Assembly (NCBI RefSeq): GCF_001431595.1
Contig: NZ_LDJO01000021.1
Location: 1-64,000 of the forward strand
Reading direction: 5' to 3'
From: Stenotrophomonas acidaminiphila
GTDB lineage: Bacteria; Pseudomonadota; Gammaproteobacteria; Xanthomonadales; Xanthomonadaceae
DNA: 64,000 nt
This document shows, in pieces, positions 8,128 to 16,138 of the stretch. Position 1 is the first letter of the stretch, and each line of letters opens with the position of its first letter. Below the pieces are notes generated by a model, which saw only the letters and a program-made list of their open reading frames with translations, was not told the origin of the DNA and made no database searches. A program made the translations under genes and the position numbers.

Positions 8128-9405
8128 TCAGCCCGGCTGACCTGCCCGCACCACGTTCAGCACTTCGTGGCAGGCGCCCATGGTGTGGTAATCGGTCTTG
8201 CCCGCCGGGCTCTTCTCGTCGTCGTACCTGCGGTTGTCGGCATCGAGAATGCGGAACCAGGCGCCGTAGCGGTGATCGACCATGTGCTGCCAGGCGTATG
8301 CCCACAGCCGCTCGTACCACTGCCAGTAGGCATCGTCGCCGGTGCGCCCGGCCAGCAGCGCCGCGGCCGCCAGCGATTCGGCCTGCACCCAGAAGTACTT
8401 GTCGTCGTCGCAGATATCCGCGGTTTCCTCCGCAAAAGCCCGGCCATCCAGGGCCGGACTGCTCGGTGCTTTCGCTTCGTTCAGCGCCTGCTGCAGCCCT
8501 GCCGGTGCGAAGCCGTAGTACAGGCCGCCACGCGTGGCGTCCCACGAACGGGTGACGGCGCTGTCGAACAGATGGCGTGCGGTCGGCAGCAGCCAGTCGG
8601 CGTCGACGTGCCGGTCCAGGATCAGCAGCAGCTTGGCCCACTCGGTCTGGTGCCCGGGCTGGAAGCCCCACGGCCGGAACAGGTGCCTGGGGTTGTCGAG
8701 GTGGTAGGTCCAGTCGACGTTCCAGTCGACGTCGTAGTGCTCCCACACCAGTCCGCCGGCCTTGGCCGCCTGGCGGCGGGTCATGGCATCGGCCAGCTGC
8801 AGCGCGCGTTCCAGGTAGCGGCGCTCGCCACTGGCCTCGAACGCGGCCAGCATCGCCTCGCACATGTGCATGTTGGCGTTCTGGCCACGGTAGCCGGTGA
8901 AGTTCCAGTGCGCGTCGGCCTCGTCGCGGTACAGGCCGTGGCGCGGCTCCCAGAAGTGCTTTTCCAGCAGCTGCCAGGTTTCGTCCATCCACGCGCGGCC
9001 CTGCTCGATGCCGGCCTTGAGCGCGCAGCTGTAGGCCAACAGCACGAAGGCCACGCCGTAGCAGTGGTTCATGTCGTCCTCGACCGTGCCATCGCGCAGG
9101 GTCCAGGCGTAGCCGCCGGTGACCGGGTTGCGGTGGACCTCGCGCAGATAGCGGACGCCGTGCTCGACCGCGGCCAGGTAGTCGGGATTGCCGAACTCGC
9201 GGTAGGCCATGGCGTAGTTGAAGACGAAGCGGGTACTGCTCACCAGGTGGCGGTGGCTGGCGTCGTAGACCGTGCCGTCGTCCTTGAAGTAATGGAAGAA
9301 GCCGCCCGCCGGATCGATGCAGCGCGGGTGGTAGAAGGCCATGGTGTCGGCGATGTGCGCGCGCAGGAAGGCCGGGGAGCGGAAATCGGGGGCGGGAGTA
9401 TTCAT
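8128..9405 (-). CDS. AGE-family mannose isomerase / N-acylglucosamine 2-epimerase-like protein
   Basis: Cytoplasmic (alpha/alpha)6-barrel sugar isomerase/epimerase of 425 aa. Family landmarks are RFVFNYAMAYREFG, GGYAWTLRDG, the NANMHMCEAMLAAFE motif, GHQTEWAKLLL and a C-terminal GACHEVLNVV with conserved His. Members of this superfamily interconvert mannose and fructose (mannose isomerase, YihS-like), mannose and glucose, or N-acylated hexosamines. The genome context, with a sugar kinase of fructokinase type immediately upstream and mannosidases downstream, favours mannose to fructose. The start ATG (9405) overlaps the kinase stop by 4 bp. A much longer open frame upstream of this ATG has no ribosome-binding site or family similarity and is rejected. 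Confidence 0.85.
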   Translation of the reverse strand: MNTPAPDFRSPAFLRAHIADTMAFYHPRCIDPAGGFFHYFKDDGTVYDASHRHLVSSTRFVFNYAMAYREFGNPDYLAAVEHGVRYLREVHRNPVTGGYAWTLRDGTVEDDMNHCYGVAFVLLAYSCALKAGIEQGRAWMDETWQLLEKHFWEPRHGLYRDEADAHWNFTGYRGQNANMHMCEAMLAAFEASGERRYLERALQLADAMTRRQAAKAGGLVWEHYDVDWNVDWTYHLDNPRHLFRPWGFQPGHQTEWAKLLLILDRHVDADWLLPTARHLFDSAVTRSWDATRGGLYYGFAPAGLQQALNEAKAPSSPALDGRAFAEETADICDDDKYFWVQAESLAAAALLAGRTGDDAYWQWYERLWAYAWQHMVDHRYGAWFRILDADNRRYDDEKSPAGKTDYHTMGACHEVLNVVRAGQPG

Positions 9406-10397
9406 GCGATGGCGTCCTGTTGCTGCAGCAGCTGCTGCACTTCTTCGAGTTCGGGCATGGCGGCGAAGGCGCCTTTGCGGGTGACCGCCAGCGCGCCGAC
9501 CGCGGCGGCGAAACGCAGGGTGGCGGTGATCGCGTCGTGGTCGCGGCAGAACGCGTCGAACGCGGCGCCGGTGCCGCCGCGCTCGGCCAGGCCGTACAGC
9601 ACGCCGCCGACGAAGGCGTCGCCGGCCGCGGTGGTGTCCACGACGGGCACGCGGAAGCTGGACACCTGGCCCTGGGCCTCGCGGGTCAACCAGCGCAGCG
9701 GCGCGGCGCCGTCGGTGACGATCACCCAACGCGCCTGCGCGCCGAGCAGCCGGCGCAGCACACGCGCCTCGCCGTCCTCGCCGAACGGGGCCGCCAGGTA
9801 GTCCAGTTCCTCGCGCGAGAGCTTGACCAGGTCCGCGCGCTCCAGCGCCTGCCACAGCCACGGGGTCGGATCGACCTCGGCCGGCCACAGCGCCGGACGC
9901 AGGTTGAGGTCGAGGCTGACCACCGCGCCCGCGGCCCGCGCGCGGTCCATGCCGGCGAAGGTGGCCGCGGCGATGTCTGCTTCGGTCAGGCTGTTGGAAC
10001 AGACGTGGAAGCAGCCGGTGCCGTCGAAGCAGGCCGGATGGAAATGCCCGGCGCGGAACAGCAGGTCTGCGGCCGGTGGGCGGTAGAAGCTGAAGCTGCG
10101 TTCGCCGTCCGCATCCAGCGCGACGAAGGCCAGCGCGGTCTTGGCCGCATCGGTGCGCACGATGCAGTCGGTGAGCACGCCGGCCTCGGCCAGGCTCTCG
10201 GCAAGGAAGTCGCCGAACATGTCGCGGCCGAGCATGCCGGCAAAATAACTGCGTGCGCCCAGCCGCGCCGCCGCCACCGCGACGTTGGCCGGCGCCCCGC
10301 CGGCGTACTGCAGGAAGGCACGCGGGGTTTCCGGCGTGGCCGGCGGCTGCGCCAGTAGATCGATCAAAATTTCACCGAAACAAACGATCTTGCCCAT
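9402..10397 (-). CDS. PfkB-family carbohydrate kinase, probable fructokinase
   Basis: Cytoplasmic ribokinase/PfkB-family kinase of 331 aa. The N-terminal substrate-binding motif is GGAPANVAVAAARLG. The C-terminal anion-hole and catalytic-base motif is DTTAAGDAFVGGVLYGL, where the Asp of AGD is the base. With the overlapping isomerase gene it would turn imported mannose into fructose and then fructose 6-phosphate, bypassing hexokinase plus mannose 6-phosphate isomerase. The start lies 6 bp after the permease stop, so it is in the same operon. Specificity is inferred from context; a different hexose cannot be excluded. Confidence 0.87.
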   Translation of the reverse strand: MGKIVCFGEILIDLLAQPPATPETPRAFLQYAGGAPANVAVAAARLGARSYFAGMLGRDMFGDFLAESLAEAGVLTDCIVRTDAAKTALAFVALDADGERSFSFYRPPAADLLFRAGHFHPACFDGTGCFHVCSNSLTEADIAAATFAGMDRARAAGAVVSLDLNLRPALWPAEVDPTPWLWQALERADLVKLSREELDYLAAPFGEDGEARVLRRLLGAQARWVIVTDGAAPLRWLTREAQGQVSSFRVPVVDTTAAGDAFVGGVLYGLAERGGTGAAFDAFCRDHDAITATLRFAAAVGALAVTRKGAFAAMPELEEVQQLLQQQDAIA

Positions 10398-10403
10398 CTG
10401 GCC

Positions 10404-11711
10404 TCAGCCTCCCTGGCCGCTGGCGGCCTGCGGTCGCGAACCGACCAGGCCGTAGAAAATGATGTAGAGGTAGCACGCCACCGGCAGCACGAAGCTCAGG
10501 TGCAGGCCGATGCGGTCGGCCAGCATGCCCTGCAGCAGCGGGATCACCGCGCCGCCGACGATGGCCATGATCAGCAGGCTCGACGCCTTGTTGGTCAGCG
10601 GGCCCAGGCGCTCGATGGCCAGCGAGAAGATGGTCGGGAACATGATCGAGTTGAACAGCCCCGTTGCGACGATGCCGTATACCGCGACCTCGCCGCTGGC
10701 GGCCAGGATCACCCCCAGCAGCACCACGTTGGCCAGTGCGAAGCCGGCCAGCAGGCGCCGCGGCGGGTACTGCGCCAGCAGCCAGGAGCCGGCGAAGCGC
10801 CCGACCATCGCGCAGCCCCAGTACGCGGACACGTACTGCGTGGCGCGCTGTTCGCTCATGCCGCCGGTTTCCGGCAGCGCCAGGTAATTCACCATCAGGC
10901 TGCCGATGGACACCTCGGCGCCGACATAGAAGAAGATTGCCAGCACCCCGAACAGCACGTGCGGGTGCTTCAGTGCGTCCAGCAGGGTGTGCTGGGCGCT
11001 GTCGGCCTTTTCGGTGGCCTCGGCCAGGCTCGGCAGGCGGAACAGGCACACGAACACCGCCAGCAACGCCAGTGCGATCGCCAGGCCCAGGTACGGCCCC
11101 TGCACCGACTGCGCTTCGGCCGCGCGGTAGGCGACCTGCTCGGCCACCGGCAGCGCCTGGATCTGCTCGCCGCTCATGACCGTGGTGCTGAGGATAAGGA
11201 ACCCGCCGAACAAGGGTGCCAGGGTGGTACCCAGCGAGTTCAGCGCCTGCGCCAGGGTCAGCCGGCTGGACGCGGTCTGTTCCGGTCCCAGCAGGGCCAC
11301 GTACGGGTTGGCCGCGACCTGCAGCACGGTGATGCCGGTGGCCAGCACGAACAGCGAGGCCAGGAATGCCTCATAGGTGCGCAGTGCCGCCGACGGCCAG
11401 AAGCCCAGCGCGCCGACGGCGGCGATCAGCAGCCCGGCGATGATGCCCTTCTTGTAACCCAGGTGCGCGACCAGCCGGCCGGCCGGCAGCGACATCAGGA
11501 AGTACGCGCCGAAGAAGGTGAACTGCACCAGCATCGCCCGCGTGTAGTTCAGCTCGAACACCGCCTTCAGGTGCGGGATCAGCACGTCGTTGAGGCTGGT
11601 CAGGAAGCCCCACATGAAGAACAGCGTGGTGGCGACCGCCAGCGCGACCCGGGGCGTGACCACCGTGCTGGAGGTCGCGGGCGTTGACAGGGGCGTGGAC
11701 GGGATCGGCAT
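10404..11711 (-). CDS. sugar:H+ symporter, FucP/GluP-type MFS permease
   Basis: Inner-membrane major facilitator of 435 aa with about 12 hydrophobic helices. It opens with the FHS-family signature ATTLFFMWGFLTSLNDVLIP, which is typical of fucose, glucose/galactose and mannose permeases; TRAMLVQFTFFGAYFLMSLP is also characteristic. It lies between the LacI repressor (31 bp upstream) and the sugar kinase (6 bp downstream). It most likely imports the mannose freed in the periplasm by the mannosidases of this locus. There are no frameshifts, and the length is normal for the family. Confidence 0.9.
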   Translation of the reverse strand: MPIPSTPLSTPATSSTVVTPRVALAVATTLFFMWGFLTSLNDVLIPHLKAVFELNYTRAMLVQFTFFGAYFLMSLPAGRLVAHLGYKKGIIAGLLIAAVGALGFWPSAALRTYEAFLASLFVLATGITVLQVAANPYVALLGPEQTASSRLTLAQALNSLGTTLAPLFGGFLILSTTVMSGEQIQALPVAEQVAYRAAEAQSVQGPYLGLAIALALLAVFVCLFRLPSLAEATEKADSAQHTLLDALKHPHVLFGVLAIFFYVGAEVSIGSLMVNYLALPETGGMSEQRATQYVSAYWGCAMVGRFAGSWLLAQYPPRRLLAGFALANVVLLGVILAASGEVAVYGIVATGLFNSIMFPTIFSLAIERLGPLTNKASSLLIMAIVGGAVIPLLQGMLADRIGLHLSFVLPVACYLYIIFYGLVGSRPQAASGQGG

Positions 11712-11742
11712 GGCGCGCCTCGGGGTGCGGTGTCGGAAGGAA

Positions 11743-12804
11743 TCAGGTGGGGCGCGCGGCGCTGCTTTCGCGGATGCGCAGCTGCACCGGCGCGACCGTG
11801 CGCATCGGCGGCGCGTCGGGATCGTCCAGCCGCTGCAGCAGCAGCGCGGCGGCCTGGCGTCCGCGCTCGCGCGGGTCGGCGATCAGCGTGGTCAGTGGCG
11901 GCACCGCCACCGCGGCCTCGGAAATGTCATCGAAGCCGGTAACGGCGAAATCGCCGCCAGGGCGGATGCCACGCGAGGTCAGGCCCAGCATCAGGCCCAG
12001 CGCGACGGTGTCGTTGTAGCAGACCGCGGCGCTGGGACGCTGGCCGTCGGCGAACAGTTCGCCGGTGCGCGCGGCCGCCTCCAGGCGGTTGGGCGCCGAC
12101 TCGATCATCCACTGCGGGCGCGCCTGCAGGCCCGCTTCGGCCAGCGCCTGCTGGTAACCGGCGCGGCGCTGGTGGCACGAGCTGGACGCGGCGTGGCCGC
12201 CGAAGAAGGCGATGTCGCGATGGCCGCGTTCGATCAGGTGGCGGGTGGCCAGGTAGGCGCCCTGCTGGTTGTCCATGGTCAGGAAGTCCCAGTCGGCGCC
12301 GGGCAGTTCGCGGTTGAACAGCAGCACGTTGGCGTGCGTGCCGAGCACCTGGCGCAGCTGCGCGGCGTCGCTGCCTTCGGCCGGCGACAGGATGAAGCCG
12401 GTCGGGGTGTGCTCCATCAGCGTGCTCAGCACCGCCTGCTGCCGCTCCGGCGACTCGCCGGTGCTGCCGAGCAGGGTCACGTAGCCCTTGCCGCCCAGCG
12501 CCTCGTCCACGCCGGATGCGAACTCGGCGAAGAACGGGTTGGACAGGTCGTTGATCACCAGCGCGATCGACGACGAGGTGCGTCGCCGCAGGTTGGCGGC
12601 GGTGCGGTTGTACACGTAGCGCTGGCGGCGCAGCTCGGCCTCGACCCGGGCGCGGGTATCGACGTTGACCAGCGGGCTGCCGCGCAGCACCAGCGACACG
12701 GTCGCGCGCGACACGCCCACGGCCTGGGCAATGTCGGTCACGGTGACCGCGCGCTTGCCGGTCCGGCGCGTGGATTTTCCGGCGGTGGAGGTGTCGTTGC
12801 TCAT
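11743..12804 (-). CDS. LacI-family transcriptional repressor, probable regulator of mannoside utilisation
   Basis: LacI/GalR repressor of 353 aa. After a basic 18-residue tail the helix-turn-helix reads VTVTDIAQAVGVSRATVSLVL, followed by the hinge region (YVYNRTAANLRR) and a periplasmic-binding-protein-like effector domain (SSSIALVINDLSNPFFAEF). It sits inside the mannoside cluster, 127 bp after the GH92 stop and 31 bp before the permease. Four palindromes fitting TTNNATCGATNNAA in this cluster have the central CG and symmetry expected of a LacI-family operator and are its most likely targets. The effector is probably mannose or a mannoside (inference). Confidence 0.92.
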   Translation of the reverse strand: MSNDTSTAGKSTRRTGKRAVTVTDIAQAVGVSRATVSLVLRGSPLVNVDTRARVEAELRRQRYVYNRTAANLRRRTSSSIALVINDLSNPFFAEFASGVDEALGGKGYVTLLGSTGESPERQQAVLSTLMEHTPTGFILSPAEGSDAAQLRQVLGTHANVLLFNRELPGADWDFLTMDNQQGAYLATRHLIERGHRDIAFFGGHAASSSCHQRRAGYQQALAEAGLQARPQWMIESAPNRLEAAARTGELFADGQRPSAAVCYNDTVALGLMLGLTSRGIRPGGDFAVTGFDDISEAAVAVPPLTTLIADPRERGRQAAALLLQRLDDPDAPPMRTVAPVQLRIRESSAARPT

Positions 12805-12931
12805 CGTCGCTCGCAGGTGGGCATGAACGTCACAGCTTAAAAGCGGCCAATGACGAAGTGGGAACCGGGATCAGCCCCCGTGGCGCGGCGCATCGCCCAG
12901 GCCGTCGCTGCATCGTCCGCAAGGCGCCGGT

Positions 12932-15382
12932 TCATTGCATCGCGCTGCCCGGGGTGGCGCACCAGGACACCGGCAGGTCCGCCACGTCCGTGCCCCAGCC
13001 CTGCTCGGGCGCCTGCGCGGCCAGCGTGTAGCGGATCGTGCCGCCCGCGCGCAGCCGCGCCCAGTCCAGCCACACCGCATGCTGCGGCGCGCCGTCGATC
13101 TGCACGCCCTGGATGTACTGCAGCCGGCGTCCGTCGGCACCCGGTGCCTGAAGACGCAGGGTGCGGCCGTTGCCCAGCGCGATCTCGGCGCTGGAAAAAC
13201 GCGGCGCGTGCAGCAGGAACTGGCCGCTGCCCGGCACCGCCGGGTACAGGCCCAGCGCGCTGAACAGGTACCACGCCGACATCGTGCCCAGGTCGTCGTT
13301 GCCGGTGACGCCGTTGGGGGCGTTGGTGAACAGCTGCTGCGCGGCGCGCACCACGGTGGCGGTCTTCCACGGCTGGCCGATCAGCGTGTACATCCACGGC
13401 GAATGCAGGTCCGGCTCGTTGTTCGGGTTGTAGCGGTACTGGTTGTAGTAGCTGTACGGGCCGACCACCCATTCCTTGCGCGCGGCGGTCAGCGGCGCCT
13501 GCACCAGCGCGTCGTAGGCGAAGAACGCATCCAGGCGGCGCCCGGCCTGCTCGCGGCCATGCATCGCCGCCACCAGTCCCGGCACGTCCTGCTGCACCAG
13601 CCACTGGTACTGCCAGGCGGTGCCTTCGTGGAAGCCATGCTGCGAACGCGGGCTGTAGTGGCCATCGGCCGGCGTGTACCACGCGCCGTTCTCGTCGCGC
13701 GGACGCGGGAAGCCGCTGAAGCCGGTCTCGGCGTCGCGCACCTGCGGGTCCCACACCTTGTGCCAGTTGCGGCCGCGCTCGCGCAGCGCCGCCGCGTCGT
13801 CGGCATGGCCCAGGCCGTCGGCCATCTGCGACAACGCGCAGTCGGCCAGGGCGTATTCCAGCGTGGCCGAACCGCCGTGGTGCGGGTCCACGTCCATGCC
13901 CTTGGACGGGAACGCGCGGTCATAGGCGACATAGCCGTCGCGCAGGTAGCTGGCGTTGCCGGAGCGGCCGGCCGCGCGTGAGTTCAGCGGCGGCATGCCG
14001 AACGCATTGCGGCGCAGCGCGGCCCAGGCTTCGGCCTCGCGGCCCGCCAGCGCGCCGAAGCGCCACAGGTCCACCATGAACGGCGTGACCGGGTCGCCGG
14101 TCATGATGTTGGTCTCGAAGCTGGCGTAACCCCAGCGCGGCAACCAGCCGCCCTGCGCGTCGATCGCCAGCAGGCTGCGGCCGATGTCGCGCGCGACCTC
14201 GGGCCGGGTCAACGCCAGCCACTGGTTCTGCGCGCGGTAGGTATCCCACAACGAGAAGTACTCGTAGTAGGTCCAGCCGTCGGCACGGTGGATCGCGTCG
14301 TCGTAGCCGCGGTAGCGGCCATCGGCGTCGCTGCCGGTCATCGGCTGCAGCAGCGCGTGGTACAGCGCGGTGTAGAGCACCGTGCGGTCATCGCGGCTGC
14401 CGCCCTGCACGCGCACCGCGTCCAGTTGTTCACGCCAGCCCTGCTGCGACAGCGCGCGCATGCGGTCGAAGCCGAGCAGGCGACCGTCCTGCATGCCATC
14501 GGCGCGCAGGTTGGTGCGCGCGCCCTCGGCATCGACGTGCGAGATCGCGCTGGTCGCGGTGACGGCACGGCCGTCGGCCAGGTCGAAGCTCAGCCACGCA
14601 CCATTGGGTTTGAGCTCGCCCTCCATGCTGTGGCGCGCGCCGGGCAGGCCGCCCTGTTCGCCCCAGGTGCCGTGTGCCTTGAACGGGCGGTCGAACTCGA
14701 TGCGGAACCAGGTGGTGTACTGGTGCCCGCCGCAGAAACTCCGGGTCACCAGCTTGCCTTCCACGGCGCGGTCGCCGACCACGTCGATGACGCTGCCGAT
14801 CACCGAATGCCGTTCGTTGGCCTGGCCCACGTTGACCAGTACGTGGCCCTCGGCGCCGGTGGTGAAGGTATAGCGTTCGCTCGCGGCGCGGGTGCGCGCG
14901 GTGGCTTCCACGTCGATGCCGCCGTAGCCGGTCAGCCGCACCCGGTAGTAACCGGCCTGCCCCACCTCGCCGTCATGGCTGTAGGCCGAGGCGTAGCGCG
15001 TGTGGTCGAACGCCTTGGCGTCGGCGGTGTCGAAATCCCCTCCCGGGCCGATGCGGCCGGTCACCGGCAGCACCGATACCTGGCCGCCCTGCTCCCAGCA
15101 ACCGGCGCCGGAGAGGAACGAATGGCCGAACCCGCGGATCTTCTCGTCGTCGTAGCGCCAACCGGCGTAATGGCTGCCGATCGGGCTGACCTGGATCAGG
15201 CCGAACGGTGCCGACGCGCCCGGGAAGGTATTGCCGTCGTCCTTGCTGCCGATGAAGGTGTTGACCTCGCGCTCCAGCGCGAGCGGCGCGGCCGGCAACG
15301 ACGGGACGAAGGCCAGCGCCAGCAGGCAGGCAAGCCCGGCGGCGGAACCCGGACGGGCGGCGGGGGACGGCGATCGGCGCAT
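12932..15382 (-). CDS. GH92 alpha-mannosidase, exported
   Basis: Calcium-dependent inverting alpha-mannosidase of glycoside hydrolase family 92, 816 aa. A signal peptide (about 1-33) is followed by the N-terminal beta-sandwich (REVNTFIGSKDDGNTFPG, PFGLIQVSP) and the (alpha/alpha)6 barrel. The catalytic acid Glu lies in HGFHEGTAWQYQW, and the general-base Asp cluster lies in NGVTGNDDLGTMSAWYLF. Many GH92 enzymes act on N-glycans or yeast mannan; linkage specificity (alpha-1,2, -1,3, -1,6) cannot be settled here. The ATG at 15382 has a GAGGA Shine-Dalgarno sequence. The frame is open another 57 codons upstream, but that part runs through two hairpins and lacks a ribosome-binding site. It is transcribed divergently from a TBDR. 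Confidence 0.94.
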   Translation of the reverse strand: MRRSPSPAARPGSAAGLACLLALAFVPSLPAAPLALEREVNTFIGSKDDGNTFPGASAPFGLIQVSPIGSHYAGWRYDDEKIRGFGHSFLSGAGCWEQGGQVSVLPVTGRIGPGGDFDTADAKAFDHTRYASAYSHDGEVGQAGYYRVRLTGYGGIDVEATARTRAASERYTFTTGAEGHVLVNVGQANERHSVIGSVIDVVGDRAVEGKLVTRSFCGGHQYTTWFRIEFDRPFKAHGTWGEQGGLPGARHSMEGELKPNGAWLSFDLADGRAVTATSAISHVDAEGARTNLRADGMQDGRLLGFDRMRALSQQGWREQLDAVRVQGGSRDDRTVLYTALYHALLQPMTGSDADGRYRGYDDAIHRADGWTYYEYFSLWDTYRAQNQWLALTRPEVARDIGRSLLAIDAQGGWLPRWGYASFETNIMTGDPVTPFMVDLWRFGALAGREAEAWAALRRNAFGMPPLNSRAAGRSGNASYLRDGYVAYDRAFPSKGMDVDPHHGGSATLEYALADCALSQMADGLGHADDAAALRERGRNWHKVWDPQVRDAETGFSGFPRPRDENGAWYTPADGHYSPRSQHGFHEGTAWQYQWLVQQDVPGLVAAMHGREQAGRRLDAFFAYDALVQAPLTAARKEWVVGPYSYYNQYRYNPNNEPDLHSPWMYTLIGQPWKTATVVRAAQQLFTNAPNGVTGNDDLGTMSAWYLFSALGLYPAVPGSGQFLLHAPRFSSAEIALGNGRTLRLQAPGADGRRLQYIQGVQIDGAPQHAVWLDWARLRAGGTIRYTLAAQAPEQGWGTDVADLPVSWCATPGSAMQ

Positions 15383-15423
15383 GCAGTGGTTCCTCAGGGT
15401 CGATGTCGGTGCGTGGGAAAGGG

Positions 15424-15443
15424 GGTCCGGCCGAAGCCGGACC
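15424..15443 (-). other. UUCG-tetraloop hairpin in the GH92 mRNA leader
   Basis: On the minus strand GGTCCGGC-TTCG-GCCGGACC forms a perfect 8-bp stem closed by a UUCG tetraloop, 42 bp before the GH92 start. It is not followed by a T-tract. It could be an mRNA-stability or attenuation element. Confidence 0.5.
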
Positions 15444-15455
15444 GGTGATACCCGG

Positions 15456-15475
15456 CCCATCCCATGCGGGATGGG
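15456..15475 (-). other. second hairpin in the GH92 mRNA leader
   Basis: CCCATCCC-GCAT-GGGATGGG on the minus strand is a perfect 8-bp stem with a 4-nt loop, 12 bp upstream of the UUCG hairpin and 16 bp after the stop of the 27-codon leader ORF. The pair of adjacent hairpins suggests a structured leader. Confidence 0.45.
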
Positions 15476-15491
15476 GGGGAGAGGGCCGGGA

Positions 15492-15575
15492 TCAGAAAGC
15501 GGCAGGACGAGGCGCGGTCCAGCGCGCCGGGGATGACGGCCAGGCCGGGACAAACGGGCGATTCGATTCGGTCAT
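15492..15575 (-). CDS. possible 27-residue leader peptide upstream of GH92
   Basis: A 27-codon ORF starts at an ATG preceded by a GAGGAGG Shine-Dalgarno sequence at ideal spacing, the best ribosome-binding site in the divergent region. It lies between the operator at 15677-15690 and the GH92 start, immediately before two stable hairpins. The peptide is rich in Pro, Ala, Arg and Trp and has no recognised family or signal peptide. A leader peptide coupling translation to GH92 expression is conceivable. A chance ORF is equally possible, so this is a tentative call. Confidence 0.3.
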   Translation of the reverse strand: MTESNRPFVPAWPSSPARWTAPRPAAF

Positions 15576-15676
15576 GGCGTCCTCCTCTTCGATCCCGCTG
15601 CCCGGCGCCTGCGGAGACTGCCCGCAGCCGGCGATCACGAGACCTTCCATCGTTCCAAACGGAACATACGTTGAAT

Positions 15677-15690
15677 TTAGATCGATTCAA
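15677..15690. promoter_or_regulatory. putative LacI-family operator 1 (GH92-proximal)
   Basis: TTAGATCGATTCAA, a TTNNATCGATNNAA palindrome about 300 bp upstream of the GH92 start. It is identical to the copy at 16075-16088. An adjacent GTTCC/GGAAC inverted repeat lies 11 bp away. Confidence 0.7.
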
Positions 15691-15951
15691 GTAAACCACG
15701 GTCATTCGCCGGACTGCATTCTGCGGCGCACCATCGGCGCACCCGCAGACAGCCCGGCCGGGGCGCGCGCCTCCGATGCGCCACGGCCGCCGGCGTGTCC
15801 ACACCCGTGCCATGGGCAGCAGATTTCCCAGGCAGGACACCCCTACTTTCAAGGCCGGGGCCGTGCCAGGCCGGCTCGGGCCGGAGCGCGACTTATTGCG
15901 CAGCAACATGCACCACGGGTGGCGCTGTGCTAAAAAAACCGCGTCATTTGT

Positions 15952-15965
15952 TTAGATCGATCCAA
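15952..15965. promoter_or_regulatory. putative LacI-family operator 2
   Basis: TTAGATCGATCCAA, one base different from the other two copies. Its centre is 275 bp from operator 1 and 123 bp from operator 3. The spacing would allow DNA looping between bound repressor dimers or tetramers. Confidence 0.7.
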
Positions 15966-16074
15966 ATAGAGATCGACTGGCGATTGCCTGCGACAAGGGG
16001 AAAACGGACCGGGTCCGTCGCTCGATCCATGCACGAAACGCCCCCGGACTCCCGGGGATGTCCGGCTTCAGAAC

Positions 16075-16088
16075 TTAGATCGATTCAA
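16075..16088. promoter_or_regulatory. putative LacI-family operator 3 (TBDR-proximal)
   Basis: TTAGATCGATTCAA, 50 bp upstream of the TBDR start codon, a position suited to direct repression of that receptor. It is an exact copy of operator 1. Confidence 0.72.
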
Positions 16089-16138
16089 GTCCTTTCGTAC
16101 CCGTAGCGAATTCAAATCCAGGAGAGGGAGAGAGTGGA

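Larger units (their letters stand above)
15383..16138. promoter_or_regulatory. divergent control region between GH92 and TonB-dependent receptor
   Basis: This 756-bp region holds promoters in both directions, three copies of the palindromic operator (15677-15690, 15952-15965, 16075-16088), an additional GTTCC-AAAC-GGAAC inverted repeat (15652-15665), a short ORF with a strong ribosome-binding site, and two hairpins nearer GH92. Longer open frames here lack ribosome-binding sites and family similarity and were not called as genes. Confidence 0.75.

Noticed and set aside
5168..8140. 990-codon open frame on the + strand opposite the GH47/GH2 genes
   Set aside because: Shadow of verified glycoside hydrolases; no motif and no ribosome-binding site.
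10355..10368. GTAGATCGATCAAA resembling the LacI operator
   Set aside because: It matches nine of ten fixed positions but lies within codons of the sugar kinase where Ile-Asp-Leu naturally yields ATCGATC; too weak without binding data.
15795..16106. 103-codon ORF upstream of the mannoside TBDR
   Set aside because: It crosses two operator copies, has no ribosome-binding site and no family similarity; treated as non-coding control region.
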